Shown here piece by piece: positions 34,819 through 45,690 of a stretch of 64,000 bases of DNA. Every line of letters starts with the position of its first letter. Within the stretch, counting starts at the first letter, position 1. The position numbers and the translations under genes were made by a program. The notes beneath the pieces were generated by a model, which searched no databases, had not been told where the DNA came from, and worked only from the letters and a program-made list of their open reading frames with translations. Origin of the DNA: Madurella fahalii (Eukaryota; Ascomycota; Sordariomycetes; Sordariales); assembly GCA_029876055.1 (NCBI GenBank), contig CM056878.1, positions 3,410,001 through 3,474,000 on the forward strand, written 5' to 3'.

Positions 34819-35933
34819 ATGAACATAAACTCCCTCCGCCCGCTCGCATCGTCGTCGTTCTCCCCGAGAATGATGAAGATGAGGACGACAATGACGGCGA
34901 CGATAGCGACGGCAGCAGCGGCGAGGAGGACAACAACAACCTCGCCATTATTAGCCGGCCTCGCCCTTGGCGCCGTCGGAAGCCGGATCAGCATCAGCGG
35001 CAGCGGCAGCGGCAGCGCACGATACGCCTCGGGCAAGGCGCGCCCGCGGCCGACGCCCAAGCCGAAACCGCCCAAGTCAAAAAAGATGCCCCCAGAAGGC
35101 CACGGAAATCGTATCTACGTGTTCAACCAAATCGTAGCGAACCATATCATCTATTCGTTTTACCCGAAGATAAAGGTACGCTTTCCCTTTTCCTTCCCTT
35201 TCCTTTCCCAGTCGTCACCACCCCCGTTTATTTTTATCTCTTGCGGGGAATGCAGGCAAAGCTAACATCATTCGGTTGCCAGTCAAACAGGGCCTTCCTG
35301 CAGTTCCCGTACACGGGCAAGAAGCTCGTCCCGGCCAAGATCCGGAAGGACTACTGGCGGATCCTCGCTATCCTTGAGTTCGGCGAGGACAAGGGGGATG
35401 TGGGCCGGTCCGTGTTCCGCGGGCTGCGCGAGCTCAAGCGGCGTCACGAGCTCGAGTGGGAGGACGAGCAGCTGCTGAAAGTGAGCAAGCAGGAGCGCGG
35501 GAGAATGCTGAATGACCAGCGGGGGAACTCGGTTGCTGATATTGCGACGTTGTTGGCAGGGGGCGGAAAGGGGAATTTGATGGTTGTCAACGAGGAGAAA
35601 GACATAGAGGGAAAGCGGGGGGCTAAAGCGGGGATGAACAAGGAGGAGAGGGCGAAGGAGAAGTTTGAGTTGGTCGAAGTGAAGGAGGGCGAGGGCGAGG
35701 GCGAAAAGACGGTCAAGCTTCACACGGCGACGATTTACTGGGCCAACGAGCAGGACAAGTTCTTTGCCCAGTCGTGGACAAAGAACGTCAAGCATGTTAT
35801 CGGCCTGCCCGAGTGGTCAGAGGAGAAGGAACATCTGCCCTGGAGGGCGTACAAGTCGGCTAAGGCAGAGTGGGAGACGAGGCCGGATGACGAGTTTTAT
35901 GACAAGGCCGCGGTAAAGGCTGCCGAGCCATGA
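34819..35933 (+). CDS. mhr1: Mitochondrial large-subunit ribosomal protein mL67 / Mhr1
   Basis: Mhr1 was described as a mitochondrial homologous-recombination factor and is also a component (mL67) of the fungal mitochondrial large ribosomal subunit. Two exons (34819-35175, 35283-35933; 107-nt intron, phase 0, GCTAAC branch site) give 335 aa. The first ~75 residues are rich in Arg, Ser, Thr and Ala with almost no acidic residues, as expected of a mitochondrial presequence. The conserved core starts at GHGNRIYVFNQIVANHIIYS (94-113). It continues across the splice junction into QFPYTGKKLVPAKIRKDYW and GDVGRSVFRGLRELKRRHEL, all typical of the family. A Lys/Glu-rich insertion precedes the C-terminal W-rich segment (IYWANEQDKFFAQSWTKNV). 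Its 3' end converges on the sulfotransferase-like gene. Confidence 0.88.
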
Positions 35934-36114
35934 GCAGACCGGCCCAAACGGGAGGGTTGTATAGAATTTGTCGGCTGTTCCTCTGCACTCTCTCAACCTT
36001 GCCAGACGGGAGCGGATAATCCGGCCACTGCCGAGACAATGTATTTCTATTGTACAGTGTATACAACGCGAAATGGTAAACGGGCACCTATCAATTTTCC
36101 CCATCCTACGGGAA

Positions 36115-36276
36115 TCACACCTTGATAGCAAACCCCTTGAGATACTCATAATCAGCCTCATTGGCATCCACGCACGCCCTGATCACCCTCTGCCCCTCCT
36201 CCCCAAACTTCTGCCGCCACTCCTCGTCCTCTTGCTCCCTCGTCAGCGTCTTCTGCGCCACCCTCTAAGTCAGCAC

Positions 36277-36328
<52 letters not shown>

Positions 36329-37450
36329 TTCACCTCACGGGACGGGCATTCGTGGCTACTCACCTTCCCATGCACCCTAGGCTTCAGCTCGGTGCTCCCG
36401 ATCGCGTCGTCGTGGAAGCCGTTCCACTTCTCGAACGCCTCCACCGCTATCCGCTGGCTCTCCCCGTCCCCCCACCTCAGCATCCCCGGGTCGTAGTCGA
36501 TCCCCACGGCCTCGCAGAACGCCCGGATCACCTCGGCCGGCTTGTCGAGCAGGTCGTCGGCGTCGACCACGGTCACGCCCACCCCTCCGTGCCCCCGATC
36601 CCCATTCGCGGTGCCGTTGGCGGTTTCGTGGCGGGGCTGGTCGCGCGTGATGATCCCCTCCCGGAGGAGGAAATCGAACAGCCGCCGCAGCTCGCTGTAG
36701 CCCGCCTCGCTGGGCATGAAGTTGCTGAAGCCGGTTTTGGAGGCCAAGGGGGGCACGGTGCAGCGGTAGTAGGACGGGATGGCGCGGCGGGGGTGGCGGA
36801 TGAGGAAGGTGAAGTGGAAGTTGCGGAGGAGGGAGGCGGGGATGACGGTTGGGTTGGGGTGTGTGTCGCCGTTGAGGCTGGCCGAGCCGTTGGTGGCCTT
36901 CCTCAGGGACGGGGCGATCTCGGCGGGTTTGCCATCTGGTGGGAGGAGGTAGTGCGCTATGTCCTTGATAAAGAGGCGTTTTCCCTGCGAGGGGTGAGTT
37001 ATTTGTCTGCGGCGCGAGAGGGTTTATCTCTTGTGCTTAGAAGCGTGTGGCTAGGTGTGAGAGGCGCTGAGGGTCACCCTGACCAGGGTCCAATCGGCCA
37101 TCAAACCAATCGAATCTCGGGTGCTGCGCCCAAGAATCGCCGCCACGTCAAAAGTGAAAGAAAGTAACAGAATGCAGCAAGCAGCACGGATGGGAGCTAA
37201 CCTCGCTTTCCGTAGGATTCAACAACCGATCCACAACATCCTTGTATGTGACATTGGAAAAGCCGCTTGCTTTCCTGGCCTCCTCGTCGTTCTCGTACCG
37301 TTCGCTTAGCCGTTCTGGGCCAAAGTAAAAGGCATCCCCAAACGGCTCATGAACGCAATGGAGGATGTCACGACGAGTCATAAACACCCGCTCGAAGGCT
37401 GTCGAGCAGGCGCGCGGGTGCGTGGCTACAAAGATGGGTTTGTTCGACAT
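36115..37450 (-). CDS. Sulfotransferase-like P-loop protein
   Basis: Three exons (37450-37202, 36984-36364, 36264-36115) give 339 aa; introns are 217 nt (donor GTTAGC) and 99 nt, both phase 0. The N-terminus contains the phosphosulfate-binding-type P-loop (IFVATHPRACSTAFER, residues 6-21). The middle contains LLRNFHFTFLIRHPRRAIPSYY, the second conserved block (3'-phosphate binding) of sulfotransferase-family proteins. The C-terminal VVDADDLLDKPAEVIRAFCEAVG and EKWNGFHDDAIG regions fit the fold. Fungal members of this group are widespread and mostly uncharacterised, so the substrate is unknown and the acceptor may be a small metabolite. The last intron contains a (CT)n(CA)n microsatellite. The first intron is unusually long for this window and its model is less certain. 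Confidence 0.82.
36279..36328. repeat. (CT)n(CA)n compound microsatellite
   Basis: About 14 CT units run straight into about 11 CA units, inside the last intron of the sulfotransferase-like gene. Confidence 0.95.
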
Positions 37451-38529
37451 GGTGTAAGTGGACTTCTTGGAGATCAACAGATCTCAATTGACGAATCAGG
37501 AAAGGTGGAAGCAGTATGGAAAGAAGAAGACTGGGAATCAGGAGCTATTGAAGACAAACGACCCGGATATCAGGTCCACCTCTTCTCTTTAAGTAGAGAT
37601 CTGACTGTAGTCTGGCATCAGGGTCCCTTAAAGCATCGGAACCGGCTTGATGCCAAGGGTCGAGGGAAGCCCCTGGTAGGTAGCTGATTGGATTGAGGAG
37701 CTGGCGGCGCACGCTTCCTACCAGGTGCAGGAACCAAGAAACCAAGGAACCAAGGAACCAAGCAACCAAGCGCGAAACTCTCAGAGGGCCGCAACCGTCA
37801 AACCGCCGAGGGGACCCCGCAACCCTCCCGCACACACGTGCCGGCAGCTAGACAACGAATCGGCTGGCGAGTCAGTCCCCGGTGAGCCATCTGAAGATGA
37901 GTTCGCTGTGGAACATGCTATCAGGATCCCTGCTGCGGATGCGGGCTTTCTGTGGGGGTTTGCACCGAGATCTCGCTCTGCAATAATTTGGAGACTCCCC
38001 ACTGGCCGAAACGAGAGTCCCGCCTTTGCGGAGGCAAGATGCAGGTCAGCTACACGTGCGACATAGTTCCAAGGCCGGCGGCGCGGGGCAGTGGAGGCGA
38101 GCTGAGGGGAAGCGCTGCCGTCCTGTGGAAGAGCGCGCTTCTTCACGGAGAAGCGGCAACTTGGGTGGGAGAAGAAGGGCGGAATGAATACGTCATTGCT
38201 TGGCGTGCTGTTTTAGCCAGATCACCCAGGGGCCAAGTACACAGTGTTACATGACAGTGTACATATTCATAGTACACAGTTGAACGAGGTACCGGTAGGT
38301 CTGGAGGCCGATGAACATCGGCGACCGCCTTGCTGTACATCGACGAGCGCATATCGCGGAGAAGCCAAAGAAAATAAATATCGGATTTTGCAAAGGAGTA
38401 CCAAACCACCCCCCAATATCACAGTTCGCTATGGTCGCTAAAGTAGCGGTCGCCAAATGTTCTGTGCCTGAATTCCACGCGTTGCCAAGGGATGTATGTA
38501 CTCGTACATCTAACTAGTAACGAAGCAAA
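37451..38529. other. Intergenic between sulfotransferase-like gene and pbn1
   Basis: About 1.1 kb holding the promoter of the sulfotransferase-like gene and the 3' flank of pbn1. A short tandem of AACCAAG-like units lies at about 37,727-37,771. No gene is supported. Confidence 0.5.
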
Positions 38530-40132
38530 TCACTGCCTCTTCTTCTTCCCCTCCTCCCCATTCTTATACCCCTCAGCCCTCCAAACCCCCACCAGCCTCC
38601 AAACAACCCAGGCAAACCCAAGCAGCACGACAGCCGCAGTCCCCACATTCACCCATCCAGCCCTCTCCAAATTCAGCACAGGCACCTTAACCTCATTCAC
38701 CAGCGCCTTGGCACCTCCAGCCGGCCGTGGCTCAACATGCCAAAACACAGTCCCCTCCTCAAACAGCGCCTCATAGCCCAGCTTCCCTCCCTCAAACGGG
38801 CTCTTGGGGAACTGTCTCCCCTCCTCGGGGTCACACGCCCAGAACACAGCCGGGTAGGGGACAGCAATGGTTGAGTACCCCCCCGAGGTCGGGGCGAGGT
38901 ACCGCAGGTGGAGGGGGATCTCAGCCGTCCACACTTCCGGGGATCGAGAGTCGGGCGGGGCCAGTTCCACCAGGACCGCCGAGCCCCACTGGGGCAGGAC
39001 ATAGGCGGGCGCTTCGAGGTCGACGGGCTGGGTGGTGAACCTCAGGGCGGAGAGGTTTTTGGAGGCGAGGAAGAGCGGGTCCGAGAGCTGGTACTTGTCC
39101 GGGAAGATGGTCTTGGGGAGGGTGAGGTACGCGTGCGGCGAGCAGGATCCGTCTTCGGAGGAGGAAGGGGGTTTGTTGGAAGATAGATGGAGTTGCAACG
39201 TCGGGTGGAGCCCGGTTGGGGAGAGGAATCTGGCCGAGAAGGTCGACTCGGCGTCGCGGTGGCGCGAGGCGAAGGTGAACATTGTCGGGGAGGGCTTTTT
39301 GTCTTGGCCGAGGACGGTGAGGAGGCCTGAGATGCCGATCTCGTGCGGCTCGAGCGTCTTAGGCTTGTCGGTGGAGAGGATGCCTACTTCAGTTCGGACG
39401 TTTGGCTGGGATGAGGCGTAGACTGGTTGGCGTCGGTAGGGCCAGAGGGCTGTGACGCGCAGGGCTTGCGAGACGGTGTCGTACGACAAGTCGAGCAAGC
39501 TGGCTCCGGACAAGCTGTCTAGCCTGGCTGAGCATGAAGCGTCGCCTGCCGGACATAGTTGGTCTTTGGCATATCGAATGAAATGGGAGAGGCTGTTAAG
39601 CTGCTGGAAGTACTGGACGGCGGCCGAGTGCGAGAAGCGGTCATTGGGCAGGGATGTGAAAGATTTCTGTGTCTTGTTAGCTACGTGCAATGTCCGGGCA
39701 GCTGCTCAGATGGATACGTACAGCGACGGTAGAACAGGATATGTCTCCGAATATTTTGGCGAGACTTGAGCATAGCGTATCACTAACAAACAGGGTTAGA
39801 AGGTTGAGTTTAACGGAATTGGTCGTGGTAACTCACGATACGGCATCATCGTCTCTCCCGGGCGTGTAAAACACATGAAAACCAGGCGGTAATCTTGCAA
39901 GCAGCGGGCTGATAGCCTCATATGCGGCCGGGCTGACCCATCGGATGTGCAGTTCGTCGGCCCCCTTCAAGAGGGTCTGCAGCTCTGCGGGAAGCTCATC
40001 CAGGCCGATTGTCAGCCTGTCCTCGCGGACAGCGTGCACTTCTGGGCCGCTGATGATGCCATCATCAACTTTGAGGGCAGAGGGCTCCAAAGAGTCACCC
40101 AATTTCTGAACAAAGGTAATCCGTTCTCGCAT
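38530..40132 (-). CDS. pbn1: GPI mannosyltransferase I accessory subunit Pbn1 (PIG-X)
   Basis: Pbn1 is an ER membrane glycoprotein that with Gpi14 forms the first mannosyltransferase of GPI-anchor synthesis. Three exons (40132-39837, 39782-39722, 39666-38530) with 54- and 55-nt introns (phases 2 and 0) give 497 aa. The N-terminus MRERITFVQKLGD is typical of fungal Pbn1. The C-terminal half contains the PIG-X core (YLTLPKTIFPDKYQLSDPLF and the VPYPAVFWACDPEEG block). A single membrane helix (about 457-481, VGTAAVVLLGFAWVVWRLVG) is followed by a short Lys/Arg-rich tail ending KKKRQ, consistent with ER residence. The 61-nt middle exon is supported by frame continuity on both sides. Divergent from the caspase/homeodomain/rhodanese gene, with 658 bp between the start codons. 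Confidence 0.92.
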
Positions 40133-40790
40133 GGTTGCAGGTTAAGAATGAGACTGACCGCCTTCTCAGAATGAATCCGATGCCACCATAAGGGTCACCA
40201 GGATGGTGATGGCTGGCAAGGAGAGCTGTCGGTCCCTGCCAAGAGAAGCCAGCTGCCGGAGAGCTGTCCACTGTGTCCAGTGACTGCCCCTGGCTCTTGC
40301 TGGGCTTGCTGAGCTCTAATTGGCCCCTCATTGCTCGATCCACTTAAACGAGATCCCCCCCTGGTCCTTCCCAAAGCAACACCGGCGCCAGGGGGCGCTA
40401 AGCCCGAATAGGTGACCGGGAGGCAGCTGCTCAGCCTTTCCCCGACGGCACAACACGGCGCAACCCGTCCGCTCGCTGGACACGGCGGCTGTGGGAGACA
40501 ACATGCCCCGTCCAAGGGGAGACTCAGCTGCGTGCATGTGGCAGATAATGTCTGGTGGCGCCCTTTCTCTCCTTCCCAAACCTTGACCTTACATCCGAAC
40601 GATAGGTGGAAGAACGAACACAAGACCGAAGCGTCAGCGACGCAAAACACCAACTTCCCAATCGGCCAAACCCCGGAGCGAATTATTGCTCTCGGCCTCT
40701 GTGTTGCGTGAATCGCCCCCCAGACGCTGTTGTCAGCTACGGGATTGAGCCCTCATTTAACCTAGGCCTCTGGCCTCTCTGGCGCCTGCC
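40133..40790. other. Divergent promoter region between pbn1 and the fusion gene
   Basis: 658 bp with no supported gene, probably holding both core promoters. Confidence 0.5.
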
Positions 40791-43700
40791 ATGGACTCCT
40801 CATCGCCCTTCATGACGATCCGGACTCGCCGGCCGGCGAACGACGGGAGCAGCATGAGCAGCGCCGATTCTGCTGTATGTGAGATTGAATCTTTGACAAT
40901 GCCTCAATGTTGCTGGCTTTGGACGGCTCACATGTATCCCCAAATCTAGTACGGCTCAGGCCCCGAAGGGTCTCCCGCCGCAACCCACGACATCAGTCGC
41001 GTGAGCTACCATGTCAAGAATCTAGAGAGCTTTGCACAGGCACTGCAGGATGTGCGTGATGCCTCCCGTCTTCGATGCCCTACAGGCTTCTTCTAACTCG
41101 GATTTCATATAGTCGGCAAGCAGGGCATTCCCCAACCGCGGCCGCACCTCCCAGCGATACTCAAAGGTGCACGCCCTCATGCTCCACTGGAAGTCCGACG
41201 ACCTATTTGTGTTGCCCGAGCTCGAGGACTTGGAGAAGTGTCTGCGCGAGAACTACTGCTTCGAGACAGACATCTTCTCCATTCCCTCGGACAACTCCCA
41301 TCTGGAGTTGATGCTCAAGGTCGGCGACATGGTCAAGCAGCACGAGTCTGAAGACACGCTATTTATCGTCTACTACGGTGGCCATGCCCGAATAGATGAG
41401 TCGAGGCAGAGCACCTGGTGCGCAAACCGTCGTTCTGGATCCCCTTGGTTGCAGTGGTCAGCCATCCAGACCCTCCTCGAAAGGTCCATGTCCGACGTCT
41501 TGATCCTCCTAGACTGTTGCGCGGGGGCCGCAAGTGCCACCTTCCCAACCGGCCAGAGCATCACGGAAACCATCTCGGCCTCCAGCTGGGATGCCATTGC
41601 CCCCGACCCGGGCCGGTATTCGTTCACCAACGCCTTGATCGAGGTGCTCCAGGAGTGGAGCCCGCGGACATTCTCGGCCGCCATGCTACACGCAGAGATC
41701 CTCGCTCGCCTAAAACACCCCCGGCCCATCTTGATCAATGGGAAGCACTTCGAGGCGAGGTCCACGCCGGTCCATTTCATGATGACATCCAACCACAGGG
41801 CGCCCAGCATCGAAATATGCCGCACAATCCCCAGAAGCCATCTGCCGCCTTCCCCCCCGAACGAGCTGGCCTATTGGCACCGCCCATCCAATCCGAGGAT
41901 GATTGAGGGGAGGAGCCAGCAATACCCTCTCCCCGCCGACTGTCAAATTCCCACTGCATCCGAACCGACCGAGGATGAACCGCATGTCATGATCTCTCTA
42001 GCGCTTGAGGACGACCAACGACTAGACATCAATGCTTGGGAGACATGGTTAGCCGGCTTCCCCGCGCTGGCCAAGTATGTCAAGGTCCAGGGCGTCTTCA
42101 AGAGTCATTCGACCCTGCTTTTGATGTCACTCCCTGTCATGGTATGGGATCTCCTTCCAGACGACCCTGCCTGTTCGTTCGTAGCCTTCATCCGGTCAAA
42201 CAACCTCCTCCGAGCTCAGAAGACAGGGCCCGCACCTGCGGGTGTCCATGCCCCTGTAGCGAGCGAAGTTCCGGAGCCCAACACAATGCACGAGTATGCC
42301 GAGTCCGTTTCAGGGACTACAATTGCACCATCAGAGAATATCGACATCATCGTGCACGGAACCGCTGCCTCGAATATCAACCGGAACGTATCTTCCGTCC
42401 CCGCCCAGGAATCACCGGCGAACTCGCGAGTGCTTCCCTACGCCGAAAGCTGCGGGCTGGAGTACACCTCACCGGACTCCTCACTACCAGGATCAAGTAC
42501 AGGGCCAGTTTTCCAGCAGCCAGTAACCCCCTTAACAGGCTCCCTGAGAAACGTCGCATCCACCACATCGTTAAGCACGCTTAGACGGCCGCAGCCCACT
42601 CTTCGGGCCTTGTCAGTTGCTGCCAGCAGTGACATCCATCCGTCAAGTGAGGGGATATCAAGAACAATGATCATCAACCAATCTCGAAGTTCCAAGAGAT
42701 CCGTTTTTGTATCGGATAAAGATGTCCCGCAAGGCCAGCCGATGGCTCCCCACGTCATCCGACGTCTCGAAGATTACTTCCAGAAAGATTCGGATCCAAG
42801 CGTAGGTGTCGTAGAACATCTTGCTTCGAACCTTGGGGTAGAGACAACGGACGTCCATGTAAGTCCTTGAGATCGGATTAGCACCCCCCCCCCCCCAAAA
42901 AAAAAAAAAAAAAAAGCCCCTACTGACAAGTCAGATTTGGTTCCACCACCGCCGCGAGCAAGAGCAAATGACATACAACCTCCAGAATCTTCGGATCGAC
43001 GCCAACCAGCGTCAAGCTCAGGATGGCAGCCGCATGATTCTCCCCGGTAATTTAAACGACCTTCTCGAGATCTATCCATCAAAGGGCATTCTCATCGTCG
43101 ATTTGCGCTCGTCGACAGACTTTGAGATGTCTCATATCCATGACGCTATCAACCTGCGTGCACCGCAGAGCTTCGTCGAGAACACCTCGCTCGAGATGAT
43201 CGAAGACACCTTCATGGACGATCACAGCCGGCGGAGCTTCAGCAAGTGGTTCCAGTATAAATGCGTCGTCTTTTATGACAAGGTCATTGAGTTTGACTGG
43301 GAATGCCCCGTCGCCGAAGCCTTGTATAACAAATTCAGGCGTAAGGGCTGGCAGGGGCAGTGCTTCATCCTCAAGGGCCATTACCGCGAGTTCTCGACGT
43401 CGTTTGACAAGTACATCAGCGGGGCCAAGATGACGAGTGAAGCCAAGGAATACGTGGACGGTCTCCGGCAGCAGTCCAGTCCCACTGAGGTATGCCGTTC
43501 AGCCCCCTGAAAGCCCGCCAGCATAGAGATTGACACACCTTGCAGGAAGAGGCCAATAAACAACACGAGCGCTACAACAAGTGGCTGCAGGCGTTTGTGA
43601 GCCAGCATCGCGTGCCTACAGTAGATCTCATCCCGGCGAGGAAAGTCGAGCGGAGAAAAGCAGTCGAACAACGCCAGAAGGAGCTCGAGACAGAATTTGA

Positions 43701-44322
43701 GGCTCGCTTCCCCGCGCTATACAAAAAGGCACAAGCCATGCGCCCTCCACGGCCCCCTTCGGTAGAGGAAGAAGCATCTTCCCCGATACCGCCATCACCG
43801 CCACCTCCCTTCCGCAGCGAACAGCCGTGGGAAGGCCAGAGCTTCCGACACGTCAACTGGACCGGGACAGGGAAAGTTGACGACGAGGATGACTTTGGTT
43901 TGCGGAAGGCACCGCTGGTTGGGCCTCTTGCCAGCGGGTTGGAAAAGATGCGGGAGCTGGCCCGCGCCGAGCCCGGGACTGCGCCTCTCCAGGCTCAGCA
44001 GGGATATCACCATCACCAGCGGAATGAAGATTATCTGGAGAAGGGCAAGATGGCGTACTATGCGGAAGATTACGAGCATGATGACTATGAGGAGATTGAT
44101 CCCAAGAGCGAAGGGTTGGGGAATGACCCTGGGTTCCAGAAGGCCGGGGCTCAGGCCGGGACTCAGGCTGGGAGTCAGACTGGGCTTGGGGGAGGGGTGA
44201 AGCCGCAGGAAAGGGGAGGCGGGAGTGGCAGTGCTGGTGGAGAGGAGGCGTCGGGGAAGAAAGCGGCGAAGAAGAGGCCGCAGCATCTTTGGGAGCGGCT
44301 GAGGAGTGGTGCCGGGAGGTGA
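40791..44322 (+). CDS. Caspase-like / homeodomain-like / rhodanese-like fusion protein
   Basis: Five exons (40791-40874, 40950-41051, 41113-42858, 42935-43489, 43546-44322), all phase 0 with 56-76-nt introns, give 1,087 aa. Residues about 50-330 form a caspase-like (C14) domain: HALMLHWKSDDLFVLPELED, then IVYYGGHA with the catalytic-type His 153, and LILLDCCAGA with the catalytic-type Cys 198. Residues 607-655 match a homeodomain (IRRLEDYFQ...LASNLGVETTDVH then IWFHHRREQEQ), split by intron 3 in the middle of helix 3. Position 51, usually Asn, is His (649). Residues about 684-805 are rhodanese-like (GILIVDLRSSTDF, HIHDAINL, GWQGQCFILKGHYREF) but the active-site Cys position reads Asp in VVFYD (759). 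The rest is disordered and ends in Gly/Gln/Lys-rich sequence. An intermediate block (VKVQGVFKSHSTLLLMSLPV) recurs in fungal caspase-domain proteins. The splice across the homeodomain is the main argument for one gene. Confidence 0.78.
42884..42915. repeat. C(13)-A(19) homopolymer junction in intron 3 of the fusion gene
   Basis: Thirteen C are followed directly by nineteen A, about 25 nt after the splice donor. It occupies almost half of the 76-nt intron, just before the TACTGAC branch site. Confidence 0.97.
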
Positions 44323-45166
44323 TGCGGGATGGGTGGTTATGACTTTGCCGGTGTCCGAGGGGTCTCTTGCATTATGGATACTTGATTCTGGGTCCCGCCA
44401 TTGGATAGGGTGGTTTGGAGTTTAGCATATGGCATGAGACTCGATATGTTTTGTTGTATAGCAGGTCTGGCGAAATTCTGAAGATTCCTTGTTGACAAGT
44501 CAACGTAAGACTCGGTGTTCGTTTTTGAATGTGGGCATTGCACTGGTCCGGCCCACATTATCATCCAACGGCGCCGAACCCCTTTTTACTTTTGAAGGGG
44601 CCCGGCCTGGGATACTACTCCCAGACAACGCGTGGCCGGCCGATTGGGAAGCGAGCGCAACGTCTGGATACTACTTTGCCATTTGGTATCAACAAGCGGC
44701 AGGAGGCATGGGGGGGCAACCCTTGGATGCGAGCAGTTGCATGCAACTATAGCTGTTCTTTTCTTCTTTTTTTTCTTTTTTTTCTTCCTCTCCCTGTTTT
44801 CGGGAACGCCGACTGCAGCAGCCGGGAAGGAACGGGTTCTTGATCGCCCTCCGGGCACAGTCACTATCACAACCCGGTCTGGGAGGACGAGAAAACAGGT
44901 TGAAGCAAGGAAACTGCTCCCAATACGAGATCTAGGTTGCTCGGCGCTGTCAAGTACCTACCTTACGGTCCCCGTCGTGGTTGGCTAGTTGCTAGGGGAC
45001 CGGGGGCGGGGGCGGATTAGGCTTTATCGGGGAACGGAGGAGTGGAGTGCAGCGCCTCTCTATCATCACGAGATTGCCCTGCTTTGTTGACATCGACTTA
45101 TGCACGTCTGGTGCTGCCGGGAATAGCGCCGTTGGGGTATAATATGGCATCTCCCATCCCCCCATT

Positions 45167-45196
45167 CCCCCCCCCCCCCCCTAAAAAAAAAAAAAA
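45167..45196. repeat. C(15)-T-A(14) homopolymer junction
   Basis: Fifteen C, one T, then fourteen A. Same arrangement as the tract at 42884-42915. Confidence 0.97.
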
Positions 45197-45657
45197 CCTT
45201 CTCCCAGCCCCATGATGCATCGCGCTACACATCCTCCCTGCGGTGAGTGAGAAAGGAAAATAACGGCGTCGTACCTAAGACTAGGACCTAATGGGTTCAG
45301 TGAGTGTCATTGATCTCGCATGGCGCAGGTGTCAAGTGTGGTTGATGTCGCCCTGACAGACCGGGGGAGTGCAGGGGGTTATACATGTAGGCTATGGCTT
45401 TGAGTCCGTAGCGATCAGGGTGTCTGCTGGCCGACTCTGCGGTCATGCTGGAGGAATCCTTCCCCTTATATTACGACGTAATGCCGGACAACTCTCGCCC
45501 GTTCCAGGAGGGGGGAAGCTACCCAAGGCTTCCGGGCTGGGTATGGCTGGATGCTTGGTAGGTGTTGCTGGCGGCGTGCGCTAGGGATACGAATCTGCTA
45601 TGTCTCATTGTCTTATTACCTAGAGCAAAGGTATATTTGGCGGTTTCACTTCGATTA

Positions 45658-45690
45658 CCCCCCCCCCCCCCCTTTTTTTTTTTTTTTTTT
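45658..45690. repeat. C(15)-T(18) homopolymer junction
   Basis: Fifteen C directly followed by eighteen T; matches the reverse complement of the A-G junction at 11224-11251. Confidence 0.97.

Noticed and set aside
42859..42970. Two-gene model: caspase gene ending near 42,870 and rhodanese gene starting at 42968
   Set aside because: Consensus splice sites and a branch site join the two frames in phase exactly within the homeodomain helix 3, which neither gene alone would explain.
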